Shown one piece after another: positions 1 to 7,111 of a stretch of 15,251 bases of DNA. Source of the DNA: Cryomorphaceae bacterium (GTDB lineage Bacteria; Bacteroidota; Bacteroidia; Flavobacteriales; UBA7312); contig JABAYQ010000108.1 in assembly GCA_018608925.1 (NCBI GenBank), positions 1 through 15,251 of the forward strand, given 5' to 3'. Position numbers and translations under genes: made by a program. The notes under the pieces were generated by a model. That model had not been told where the DNA came from, ran no database searches, and saw nothing but the letters and a program-made list of their open reading frames with translations. The number at the start of each line of letters is the position of its first letter. The stretch's first letter is position 1.

Positions 1-62
1 TTAAAATTGACTGTTATTTATATAATTTTTACAACCACAATAATTAGTTGAATAATCAACAA

Positions 63-78
63 TAACTTTTAAAAGTTA
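63..78. repeat. 16-bp perfect palindrome, possible operator
   Basis: TAACTTTTAAAAGTTA is a perfect inverted repeat with no spacer. It ends 26 bases before the putative -7 element of the rpiB gene, about where a dimeric regulator could bind. No T-run follows, so it is a poor terminator candidate. A second small inverted repeat (GTTGA, 4-base gap, TCAAC) lies just before it at 47-60. In DNA this AT-rich, a chance palindrome is quite possible. Confidence 0.35.
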
Positions 79-104
79 CTAACCTCAATTAACAATTACA
101 TTAT

Positions 105-112
105 TATTTTTG
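105..112 (+). promoter_or_regulatory. Putative Bacteroidota -7 promoter element for rpiB
   Basis: TATTTTTG fits the Bacteroidota -7 consensus TAnnTTTG. Transcription would start near 118-120, giving a leader of about 47 bases before the ATG at 167. No TTTG -33 element is seen at the usual distance upstream. The placement argues against translation starting at the upstream TTG codon at 110. Confidence 0.4.
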
Positions 113-166
113 TTAAGAATTGTAATCAGAGTAAGTTTATTTATAAACACCATATTTAATAAGGTA

Positions 167-607
167 ATGGATATAAAAAATATAGGAATAGCATGCGATC
201 ATGCTGGGTTTGAGTATAAAGAAGAAGTAGTTAAATACTTAACTAATAAAGGTTTAGAAGTTCAAGACTTTGGATGTTATAGCGATGAAAGCGTTGATTA
301 TCCTGATTTAGCCCATCAATTATCAAAAAAAATTAACGATGGTGATTTAGAGTTAGGAATTCAGTTTTGTGGTTCTGGTAATGGTATTAATATGTCAGCA
401 AACAAACACCAAGGAGTTCGTTCTGCTTTATGCTGGCAAGAAGATATTGCTCAATTAGCTAGGTTACACAATAATGCTAATATTTGTACTATGCCTGCTC
501 GTTTTATTTCTTTAGAAAAAGCATTAAAAATTATTGATATTTTTCTTGCTACAGAATTTGAAGGAGGAAGACACCAACGTAGAGTAGATAAAATAGCTGC
601 TTGTTAA
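167..607 (+). CDS. rpiB: Ribose-5-phosphate isomerase B (RpiB/LacA/LacB family)
   Basis: This cytosolic enzyme interconverts ribulose 5-phosphate and ribose 5-phosphate in the non-oxidative pentose phosphate pathway. The 146-residue product has the usual family length. It carries the N-terminal ACDHAG motif (Asp11, His12), VDYPD in the middle, and CGSGNGINMSANK with the catalytic-type Cys68, followed by ARLHNNAN. I chose the ATG at 167 rather than the in-frame TTG at 110. The extra 19 residues of the longer reading match nothing in the family, and a -7 promoter element at 105-112 would put the transcript start downstream of 110. The M28 peptidase gene starts 11 bases after the stop codon, so the two are probably co-transcribed. 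Identification is secure; the isomerase could act on related sugar phosphates such as allose 6-phosphate. Confidence 0.93.
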   Translation: MDIKNIGIACDHAGFEYKEEVVKYLTNKGLEVQDFGCYSDESVDYPDLAHQLSKKINDGDLELGIQFCGSGNGINMSANKHQGVRSALCWQEDIAQLARLHNNANICTMPARFISLEKALKIIDIFLATEFEGGRHQRRVDKIAAC

Positions 608-618
608 ATTATAAAAAA

Positions 619-1659
619 ATGAGAAAATTATCTTTATTATTTTTGTTAGTTCCCTTTGTTACTTTTTCACAAGTAATAAATATTAACCAAGACAACACCA
701 ATTTAAAGTTTGCTAACTCTATTAATGTTGAGGACTTAAAAACCCACCTTTATACCTTAGCCAGCGACTCTATGCAAGGAAGAGAAACGGGTACTATAGG
801 CCAGCAAATGGCAGCAGAATATATTGCCAATCATTTTAGAAAACTGGGAATACCGCCTTATAAAAGAAAAACATATTACCAAGAATTTACAGTTAAGTCA
901 AAAAGACATTCTTGTAAATGCAGCACTTGTGATGCTGACGCTATAAGTAAAAGAAAAAACCCTTCCGAAATTAGTGGAGAAAATGTTCTAGGGTTTATTG
1001 AAGGAACAGATTTAAAAAAGGAAATTATCGTAATAACTGCTCATTACGATCACCTAGGAACTCACGATGGTGAAATTTTTAATGGTGCAGATGACGATGC
1101 TTCTGGTACGAGTGCAGCATTAGAAATTGCTCAAGCCTTTATGGACGCTAAAAATAGCGGACACGGTCCAAGAAGAAGTATTTTAATAATGGCTGTTTCA
1201 GGAGAAGAAAAAGGATTATTAGGATCTAAATACTATACTGACAACCCTATCTATCCTTTAAAAAATACTATCACCAATTTAAATATTGACATGATAGGAC
1301 GAATAGACGAATTTCATGAAGACCCTAATTATGTTTATCTAATTGGTTCCGATAAATTAAGCGCCGATTTACATAATATTAGTGAAGAAGTAAACAATAA
1401 ATATTATAATATAGAGCTAGATTATACTTTTAATTCAGAGGATGATCCTAATAGATATTATTACAGATCGGATCATTATAATTTTGCCAAGAACAACATT
1501 CCTGTTATATTTTATTTTAACGGAATTCATGCTGATTACCACCAACCATCCGATACCCCAGATAAAATTAATTACGAAAAGGTAGAAAAAATTACACGCC
1601 TTGTCTTTCTTACCGCTTGGGAATTAGCAAATAGAGACGAAAGGCCAAAATTGGACTAA
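619..1659 (+). CDS. Secreted M28-family zinc metallopeptidase (aminopeptidase type)
   Basis: The product is a 346-residue exported peptidase of family M28, predicted to remove N-terminal amino acids from peptides outside the cytoplasm. Residues 1-17 form a signal peptide (MRKLSLLFLLVPFVTFSQ). The co-catalytic zinc site is complete: His142 and Asp144 in AHYDH, the GADDDASG Asp cluster at 158-160, the Glu196/Glu197 pair in SGEEKG, Asp224 in NIDMIGR, and His308 in DYHQPSDT. There is no C-terminal sorting domain, so it is probably periplasmic. The ATG at 619 is preferred over the TTG at 601, which overlaps the rpiB stop codon and would place six extra residues before the signal peptide. Residues 97-104 (HSCKCSTC) form a cysteine cluster that I do not associate with this family. 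The stop codon overlaps that of the convergent propeller gene by four bases. Confidence 0.9.
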   Translation: MRKLSLLFLLVPFVTFSQVININQDNTNLKFANSINVEDLKTHLYTLASDSMQGRETGTIGQQMAAEYIANHFRKLGIPPYKRKTYYQEFTVKSKRHSCKCSTCDADAISKRKNPSEISGENVLGFIEGTDLKKEIIVITAHYDHLGTHDGEIFNGADDDASGTSAALEIAQAFMDAKNSGHGPRRSILIMAVSGEEKGLLGSKYYTDNPIYPLKNTITNLNIDMIGRIDEFHEDPNYVYLIGSDKLSADLHNISEEVNNKYYNIELDYTFNSEDDPNRYYYRSDHYNFAKNNIPVIFYFNGIHADYHQPSDTPDKINYEKVEKITRLVFLTAWELANRDERPKLD

Positions 1660-2837
1660 TCAACTATTATTTTTTTTCGTATAGAATTGTATACCACAAT
1701 ATAGACTCCACTCTTAAAAGAGTTCAATTCTACTTTTGAGGTGTTTTGTGAATAAACCCTCTGGCCTGTTATAGAGTACAAGTCAATATTATGGTTCTCA
1801 CTAAAGGTTAGGGTATTGTTTTCTTTTATAAACGCATTTTTTTCTAGCTCAGATATAGAAACTGACGTTCCCCATCTAACCAAGCCTTGTTCGGTGCCTA
1901 TCCAATAATCAGTATTATCTTTCGCTAAACACAAAACATAGTCGCTCGGAAGGGGGCTATTATTGCTATTGTATTTCTCTGTGTTAGGAATGCCGTTGTT
2001 GAAGTAAAATCTAAAAAACCCAGCTCCGTTTGACCCTACGAATAAAAACTGATCGTCGTCAAATAGCAAAGAGGTAAGGCTGTTAGACGGCCACTGATTA
2101 CTCTCGACTGTATTGTAGATTAGCCAACTATCGTTGCTTAAATGAGACACCAAGCCTCCATAAGGGGCCGCTAGCCATACGTTTTGGTTGTTGTCTATAG
2201 CAACGTCTATAGCGGTATTGTCGTTTATTCCACTATTAGAAGTGTTGCGCCAAATCATACTGTCGTTATACAAATAACCAAGACCTCCGTTTACTGTTCC
2301 CACAACTAAGGAGTCTCCCCTAACCGCCAAGGATCTTACGTTTATAAAAGAGTTTTCTAAAGAGGAGGTGTCGAGCACCAAAGAGAAGTCAGTATCGTAT
2401 TTAAACAAACCATTTATAGTTGCTATATAGGCCTGGTTGTTTCTGTCAAAAACAACATCGTTTATCTGATTATTTAGTATGCTGTTTTGGTTGTTGTAGG
2501 TTGTCCAGCTATCTCCTTCTTTAATAGAGAGGCCGCTTAATGTACCTACCCATAAATTTCCGTTATCATCAAGACTTAAAGACCTTACCTGAGGATTAGG
2601 CAGCTCAGCGGTAAACTCTTGCCACTCTCCACCATTTTTTAAATATAAGCCCCAGTTTGTGCCAACCCACAGCCCTCTGTCTTCATCGACCAATAGGCAG
2701 TTGATCTGGTTCTCAATCATTATGGTGTTGTCTATGTTATAAACAGACCAGGTCATTTGCCCAAACAGGGCCCCTAGAGGCCCTGTTTGTAACAAAATCA
2801 ATATGACTAAAAACTTATTTGATAATAATTTTTTCAA
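1656..2837 (-). CDS. Secreted seven-bladed beta-propeller protein with T9SS type A sorting domain
   Basis: About 393 residues. A signal peptide (KKLLSNK, then a hydrophobic stretch ending ALFGQ) precedes seven repeats of the two-component-regulator propeller type. Each has a pattern like LxxDxxGxLWVGTxxGL followed by a W-containing strand, over residues 45-325. The last 65 or so residues, with DLYSITGQRVYS and SGVYIVVY, form a T9SS type A sorting domain. No enzymatic motif is present; a binding or scaffold role at the cell surface is likely. I place the start at a TTG at 2837, which gives a normal signal peptide and overlaps the lysyl oxidase stop by 23 bases. The ATG at 2903 would overlap by 89 bases and place a long odd extension first, while the ATG after the signal sequence would lose export. 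It is probably co-transcribed and translationally coupled with the oxidase gene. Confidence 0.78.
   Translation of the reverse strand: MKKLLSNKFLVILILLQTGPLGALFGQMTWSVYNIDNTIMIENQINCLLVDEDRGLWVGTNWGLYLKNGGEWQEFTAELPNPQVRSLSLDDNGNLWVGTLSGLSIKEGDSWTTYNNQNSILNNQINDVVFDRNNQAYIATINGLFKYDTDFSLVLDTSSLENSFINVRSLAVRGDSLVVGTVNGGLGYLYNDSMIWRNTSNSGINDNTAIDVAIDNNQNVWLAAPYGGLVSHLSNDSWLIYNTVESNQWPSNSLTSLLFDDDQFLFVGSNGAGFFRFYFNNGIPNTEKYNSNNSPLPSDYVLCLAKDNTDYWIGTEQGLVRWGTSVSISELEKNAFIKENNTLTFSENHNIDLYSITGQRVYSQNTSKVELNSFKSGVYIVVYNSIRKKIIVD
2762..2789 (-). repeat. GC-rich 11-bp perfect inverted repeat inside the signal-peptide codons
   Basis: The arms CAAACAGGGCC and GGCCCTGTTTG pair perfectly around a 6-base loop. 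They lie about 50 bases after the proposed TTG start of the propeller gene, within the codons for QTGPLGALFG. No T-run follows on either strand, so it is not an intrinsic terminator. In the mRNA it would form a stable hairpin that could slow ribosomes or protect the 3' segment. Confidence 0.6.
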
Positions 2838-4959
2838 CCTTGTTTTGACCGTTAGAAGAAATTTGAATAGTATAAATACCAGCTGATAAATCAGACCAGT
2901 CAAAAGTCTTGTTTAGTTCTTTATTTTTCCCTAGAGTTTCGGCAAATACAACCTCACCAATAATATTTACTAGCTCAACGTTAATAACGCTTGCTTGCTT
3001 GAGGCTCATGTTTAAGTTTACCTTTCCTGTTGAAGGGTTTGGATAAACCTCTAGAGACAAAATGTTTTCGTTAATAGAAGAACAGTCTTCTACTGTTACT
3101 GGTACAGCAAGCATGTCACACTCTAGAGGATCGATCGCTACTGACCAATTATAGAAGTAGTAGTACCAATCGGTTCCGTAAGGAGAGTTTTCTATAGAAA
3201 GCAATCCGTCTAATACGTATGGGTAGTTTAAGCCAGTTGCGTCTGTTCTTTTAAGCTGAGGGTTTCCTCCACCAAAGTTTGTTTCGTTAGTTGCTGTATC
3301 TGTTCCTAAGGTATATCCTTGGCCTGCAGCAATGTTAAAGTTTAGAGCTATGATGTGGGCATCATCTTCAGAAAAGCCAACATCTTCTGTGTGTGAAGCA
3401 ACTACGTTTCCGTCTCCATCCCACAACATTATTTTTCTTTCTCCTGGTTCGTTAGTATACACTTCAACGCTGGTTAGGGTAAAGTCGCTTAATGCGTCGA
3501 ACATAACATATCCGTTAGAATTTTCTCCGGTACTATAATTGTTGTCTCCAGCATGTGCTAAAGGAGCGGTGTTGTAAGAAGAAATGCTAGAAGACACATA
3601 ATACATAGCGTCTGAAGTTAAGATAGGTGTTTGGAAAGATTCCCCTTGCCCTACCATATTGTTATCGGCGTCGTACCAAGTAATGTCGTTATCAGAACTA
3701 GCGTAAAGATTTGCGACTTCGTTTCTACAAGAAGTTACAGGCTCTACATCTGGGTTGTTTATTCCGGCAAGGCTAATTGTTTCCGTGAAAGGACAGTCGT
3801 AAGAATCGTCTACCACTGTTACGGTGTAACTCCCTAGCTCAGTAACCTCAATAGAAGGTCCTGTCATTCCGTTAGACCACTCTACAGAAGAGCCCATCGT
3901 AGTTTCTACAGATAACTCTATTACTTGTCCTTCACACAATAAGCCTTCTGCTGTAGAAGTAACTGTTGTAGGAGGTGTTCCTTGAGATTGTTGGGTTAAG
4001 GTAATAGGAAACCAAGAATAGTTGTTGTCCATATTAGACTCTACCATTACTTGAGGAACTTCTAAAACGACAGCGTAGTCGCCATTACAAGTTCCTAGTG
4101 GGATGTTTAAAAACATTCCGTCTAGGTGAGAACCGTATGTGTCGGTATAGCCCGAAGAGATACCTTGAGAAACAGGGCTACAACCGTAGCTACCACCACC
4201 TAAACCGTAGTTAGGAAAGTCATCTTGAAACAACTCTGTTCCTTCTCCATAAGTAGTTTCAACATCCATACACCCGCCATTTTCGCAGCTTCCTAGATCC
4301 ATTACACAAAAACCAACTTTTGCTCCTTCTCCTACAATTTCCCACTCTGTTGGGTTGTCCATATTGTTTGGGTCTGGTATTCTAAGAGACATAATAGTCC
4401 ACTGGTCAAAGTGCATGTGCCCGTGTGTTGGGTGGTACTCCATTGTTCCTACCATTTTTTCGTAAAAGCTCATAGTACCATCAGCATTTTTATGGTACAC
4501 TCTTTGCCAAGAAATGTGTTTAGGACTTGATCCGTCTGGGCAGTAAGTAGCTTCTTGCCACTCAGGGTCATATATTTGAAAAGTATCGGCAACACCACTA
4601 TCGAAGCAAATCATCCATCTGTATCCTTCTTCATTGGCACCTCTTAGGTTAAGAGGTCCTGCACCGATGTTTGGTGTTTTAGCAGAAACACGAATACGTC
4701 CCATAGCTATAACATCATCGTCAATTTCGAACCAGTTTTCGTCATAGTTTATTTCTCCGTCTGTAATTCCTTCACCCGGAGGGTATTCTTGAGAGCCGTT
4801 AATACCTGTTTCCCAAGAAACGGTAATATCTGGTAGTAAATCACAATCCGTATCGTTTGAGTTTTCGCACTCACAATCGGTAGAGTTATTGATAGTACAT
4901 TGAGCCCACCCTAGAACAGGAGTACACGCAATAAACATAAAGAGTAAAATTCTAGACAT
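2815..4959 (-). CDS. Secreted lysyl oxidase with Ig-like region and T9SS type A sorting domain
   Basis: The 714-residue product is predicted to be a copper amine oxidase of the lysyl oxidase (LOX) family, turning lysine side chains into aldehydes and releasing ammonia and hydrogen peroxide. Residues 1-20 are a signal peptide. The LOX domain spans about 43-335. Its copper motif is YHPTHGHMHFDQW, with His176, 179, 181 and 183 in the same spacing as the four His of animal LOX. GAKVGFC places Lys214, and SGYTDTYG places Tyr275, at the human Lys320 and Tyr355 that form the lysyl tyrosylquinone cofactor. An Ig-like region and a beta-sandwich region follow, then a sorting domain from about 632 with YPNPSTG at 639. 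The ATG at 4959 directly precedes the signal peptide; an upstream start at 4998 would add 13 residues and overlap the -7 element. The family call is strong; the substrate is unknown. Confidence 0.87.
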   Translation of the reverse strand: MSRILLFMFIACTPVLGWAQCTINNSTDCECENSNDTDCDLLPDITVSWETGINGSQEYPPGEGITDGEINYDENWFEIDDDVIAMGRIRVSAKTPNIGAGPLNLRGANEEGYRWMICFDSGVADTFQIYDPEWQEATYCPDGSSPKHISWQRVYHKNADGTMSFYEKMVGTMEYHPTHGHMHFDQWTIMSLRIPDPNNMDNPTEWEIVGEGAKVGFCVMDLGSCENGGCMDVETTYGEGTELFQDDFPNYGLGGGSYGCSPVSQGISSGYTDTYGSHLDGMFLNIPLGTCNGDYAVVLEVPQVMVESNMDNNYSWFPITLTQQSQGTPPTTVTSTAEGLLCEGQVIELSVETTMGSSVEWSNGMTGPSIEVTELGSYTVTVVDDSYDCPFTETISLAGINNPDVEPVTSCRNEVANLYASSDNDITWYDADNNMVGQGESFQTPILTSDAMYYVSSSISSYNTAPLAHAGDNNYSTGENSNGYVMFDALSDFTLTSVEVYTNEPGERKIMLWDGDGNVVASHTEDVGFSEDDAHIIALNFNIAAGQGYTLGTDTATNETNFGGGNPQLKRTDATGLNYPYVLDGLLSIENSPYGTDWYYYFYNWSVAIDPLECDMLAVPVTVEDCSSINENILSLEVYPNPSTGKVNLNMSLKQASVINVELVNIIGEVVFAETLGKNKELNKTFDWSDLSAGIYTIQISSNGQNKVEKIIIK

Positions 4960-4995
4960 AATATTCACTTGATTAAATAATGTTAAAGATAAGTA

Positions 4996-5011
4996 CAAAG
5001 ATACAAAGAAA
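4996..5011 (-). promoter_or_regulatory. Putative promoter of the lysyl oxidase gene
   Basis: Read on the minus strand, TTTCTTTGTATCTTTG contains TATCTTTG (5003 to 4996), matching the Bacteroidota -7 consensus TAnnTTTG. Transcription would begin near 4989, leaving a leader of about 30 bases before the ATG at 4959. The 98-base gap after the haem lipoprotein gene, the longest in this cluster, is consistent with an internal promoter. No clear -33 TTTG is present. The same 16 bases, with one difference, occur before the cytochrome c gene. Confidence 0.5.
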
Positions 5012-5057
5012 TAATTTCCCTATTTGGTAAAAGAGAATTTCTTACTTGTTCAGACCC

Positions 5058-5840
5058 TTAATTGTTAGGGGCTCCCTGTTCTATCCACTTTAAAACGGTA
5101 TTGATTTCATACGAGTTTAGCGGCCCTCTATCGCTATTAGAGGTTGGCATCATAGGCTCGGTTTGTCCCGTTATTTGTTTGTACAAATAGCTTTCTTGTG
5201 GCTGCAATACGTTTATGTATGCTTCTCCGTTTTGGTTGTAGCCGCTAAGCAGATCGTCATAAGCAACGTCTATTGGCATTAACTCTACGGGGTATAAGGT
5301 TCCAGTGGAGTGGCACGGCATACACTTTCCGTTGCCGTCGTTGTAAAAAATAGGGACATAAATATCATTGTAAAAGCTAACTTTTTGTTCCAGATTGCTT
5401 ACAATAATTTTATAATAGGTGGTATATGTTTTTAGGTAGTTTGTAACTATTTGTCGTTCTAAAACCATAATGCTGTCCGACTTTTCAGAAAGTCCGTATC
5501 TGCTAGTATCGCTTATGCCAAATAGTAAAACAGAGTCGTTGTTTAAAACGAAAGCACCACTATCGACTTCTAAGCTTACGTCCTGATCACCTTCTACTAG
5601 GTAATTTCTGACAAAACGATTGTCGTCATATCGAAGGGTTAGGGTGTCTGGCACCGAGCTCCCAAAATAAGTAGTTTGTTGGGTTAAAACATTTCCTAAG
5701 GTGTCCGACAAAGTATAAACCAACGAATCTTTTTTCCAGACCTCAGGGTAATATACGATAGGTTCTATTTCTATTATTCTGTCTTTAGAACAAGAAAAAA
5801 GAAGGAAAAAACAAAATATATAAATTAACTTTTTCATCAT
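5058..5840 (-). CDS. Lipoprotein with C-terminal single-haem cytochrome c domain
   Basis: The product has 260 residues. It starts with a lipoprotein signal whose lipobox ends LLFSC (Cys17), so it is probably anchored in the outer membrane. Residues 25-160 are a beta-rich region that I do not recognise. The C-terminal part has a c-type haem site CMPCH (Cys173, Cys176, His177). The paired Met230/Met231 in EPMMPTSN is a likely axial-ligand position, and the tail YEINTVLKWIEQGAPN is typical of planctomycete-type (PSCyt1-like) haem domains in Bacteroidota. It should transfer electrons outside the cytoplasm. It starts 9 bases after the DUF5777 gene and precedes the lysyl oxidase gene, which suggests a shared redox role. 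The haem motif is clear; the partner is inferred. Confidence 0.8.
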   Translation of the reverse strand: MMKKLIYIFCFFLLFSCSKDRIIEIEPIVYYPEVWKKDSLVYTLSDTLGNVLTQQTTYFGSSVPDTLTLRYDDNRFVRNYLVEGDQDVSLEVDSGAFVLNNDSVLLFGISDTSRYGLSEKSDSIMVLERQIVTNYLKTYTTYYKIIVSNLEQKVSFYNDIYVPIFYNDGNGKCMPCHSTGTLYPVELMPIDVAYDDLLSGYNQNGEAYINVLQPQESYLYKQITGQTEPMMPTSNSDRGPLNSYEINTVLKWIEQGAPNN

Positions 5841-5849
5841 TTTATAGGA

Positions 5850-6710
5850 TTAAAACCACCAAACTCTTCTAATGTTAAAGCCTAAGACAAACTCATTTGG
5901 TCGGTCGTAAAAATTATAAGGCTCTTCGGTGTATATATTTGTTTCTCTAATGTAGTAGCTATTGCTCATAAAGACCTGAAAAACGTGTCCGGCAGTTCCG
6001 AACTCGAAACCTAGAGAAAAGGCGTTGTCTAATTTATTTTCCGAAGTATTGTTTAGCTTGTAGGCGTACTCAAACAAGACTGCGCTACCAAACGAATACT
6101 GGTACCTTCCGCTAAAAGGTAAAACGAAAGTATGGTGCGATTCTTCCATTCCTTCTACTAGGTTTTTATAGACAAAGGTTGGCGATAGTTGAAGTGATAT
6201 TTTGTCGTTGAACTTTCGGGCAATTATAAGCTGGGTGTTATAGCTTAATCGGTGTGCGAACTTGTTTTCAAAGGGAGTAATGCTATCTCCAAAAAAAGCA
6301 ATCGGACTTTCGCCTCTGTATGCGTCGGTATTGAGTCCGGTGTTGTTATATAAGGCAATCGAAAGAGGCATGCTATTGCTAGCGGTCTGCCTAAGTATTA
6401 CGTACTTTCCTTCAATGTCTACGGTTTTGCCGACTTTAGTTCTGCCTACTCCAATATAAGCACGGTCGGATAGTTTATACGATAAAGAAAACCTAACGTT
6501 GGCAGGAAGATCAAAGCCTAAAAATTGTTTGTAAAACTCATCGTTTAAGCCAATTTTACCAAATCGGTGCATTATTGTAAAGTCAAAACCATCGGGTATA
6601 ACGGTAGTTTGAGCGTTTATAAGCTGCTTGTTTTTAAACGGATTTACATACTCTTGGGCAAAAGCACCAAAACTGAAGCCAATTAGTAAAACAGAGTAGA
6701 ATAACTTCAT
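5850..6710 (-). CDS. DUF5777-type outer-membrane beta-barrel protein
   Basis: The 286-residue product has a signal peptide (MKLFYSVLLIGFSFGAFAQ) and then alternating hydrophobic strands. A FVLGFNIRRVWWF end, with a terminal aromatic residue, is typical of outer-membrane barrels. The N-terminal INAQTTVIPDGFDFTIMHRF and the LSYKLSDRAYIGVGRTKVGKT segment fit the DUF5777 family. From memory, genes of this family in Bacteroidota often lie beside cytochrome c and YceI genes; its function is not established. Only 3 bases separate it from the cytochrome c gene upstream and 9 from the haem lipoprotein gene downstream, so the three are almost certainly one transcript. It may be a channel or docking protein for the redox proteins; that is inference. 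Confidence 0.75.
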   Translation of the reverse strand: MKLFYSVLLIGFSFGAFAQEYVNPFKNKQLINAQTTVIPDGFDFTIMHRFGKIGLNDEFYKQFLGFDLPANVRFSLSYKLSDRAYIGVGRTKVGKTVDIEGKYVILRQTASNSMPLSIALYNNTGLNTDAYRGESPIAFFGDSITPFENKFAHRLSYNTQLIIARKFNDKISLQLSPTFVYKNLVEGMEESHHTFVLPFSGRYQYSFGSAVLFEYAYKLNNTSENKLDNAFSLGFEFGTAGHVFQVFMSNSYYIRETNIYTEEPYNFYDRPNEFVLGFNIRRVWWF

Positions 6711-6713
6711 AGG

Positions 6714-7094
6714 CTACTTTTTAAATGTTCTGATAAAATTGATAAGTTGCCATCTCTGATCCTCGTTTAAGGAGTGCTTGTAAGGAAGCATCATTCCTTT
6801 TCCGTTGGAAAGCTTCCAGAAAAGCTCTCCATCGCTTTGGTCTTGAACCTCAGCTAGAGAAAAGTTTCTTGGTTTTGGCTTAAGTCCGCTACCAGCAGGA
6901 CCATCGCCTTGGCCCGTTTTACCGTGGCAAGTCCAGCAAAGTTTTTGATACATTTTTGCTCCCTTTTGAGTCGCAATATCGTTTTCAGAATACACATTTA
7001 CTACCTCTTTTGCAGATTCTGGAGCCACCCAATTATCTTGAGCGCTTGCCAATAAACCACATAATAGTAAACAGATAATAGTTAAAAACTTCAT
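6714..7094 (-). CDS. Small exported c-type cytochrome
   Basis: The 126-residue product has a signal peptide ending LLASAQ and one class I cytochrome c domain. The haem site is CWTCH (Cys53, Cys56, His57), followed by GKTGQGDGPAG, which is common in this group. Met102 in KGMMLPY is the probable sixth ligand, and the C-terminal helix QRWQLINFIRTF is typical. It should be a soluble periplasmic electron carrier. The ATG at 7094 is chosen over the GTG at 7100, which adds only two residues. It is the first gene of the redox cluster, 3 bases before the DUF5777 gene. Its natural partner could be a terminal oxidase or one of the neighbouring exported proteins. Confidence 0.88.
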   Translation of the reverse strand: MKFLTIICLLLCGLLASAQDNWVAPESAKEVVNVYSENDIATQKGAKMYQKLCWTCHGKTGQGDGPAGSGLKPKPRNFSLAEVQDQSDGELFWKLSNGKGMMLPYKHSLNEDQRWQLINFIRTFKK

Positions 7095-7111
7095 ATACAC
7101 TTGCTTTGGGG

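Noticed and set aside
110..166. Upstream 19-codon extension of rpiB from a TTG
   Set aside because: It matches no family sequence and overlaps a plausible -7 promoter element, so it is probably untranslated leader.
2762..2789. Hairpin considered as an intrinsic terminator between oxidase and propeller genes
   Set aside because: No U-run follows on either strand and the hairpin lies inside coding sequence after the proposed start.
3332..3837. Two short plus-strand open frames opposite the lysyl oxidase gene
   Set aside because: Both are antisense to a well-supported coding region and show no domain or signal.
1656..4959. Frameshifted single gene: oxidase and propeller frames read as one broken protein
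   Set aside because: Each frame has its own signal peptide and its own T9SS sorting domain, so these are two complete genes.
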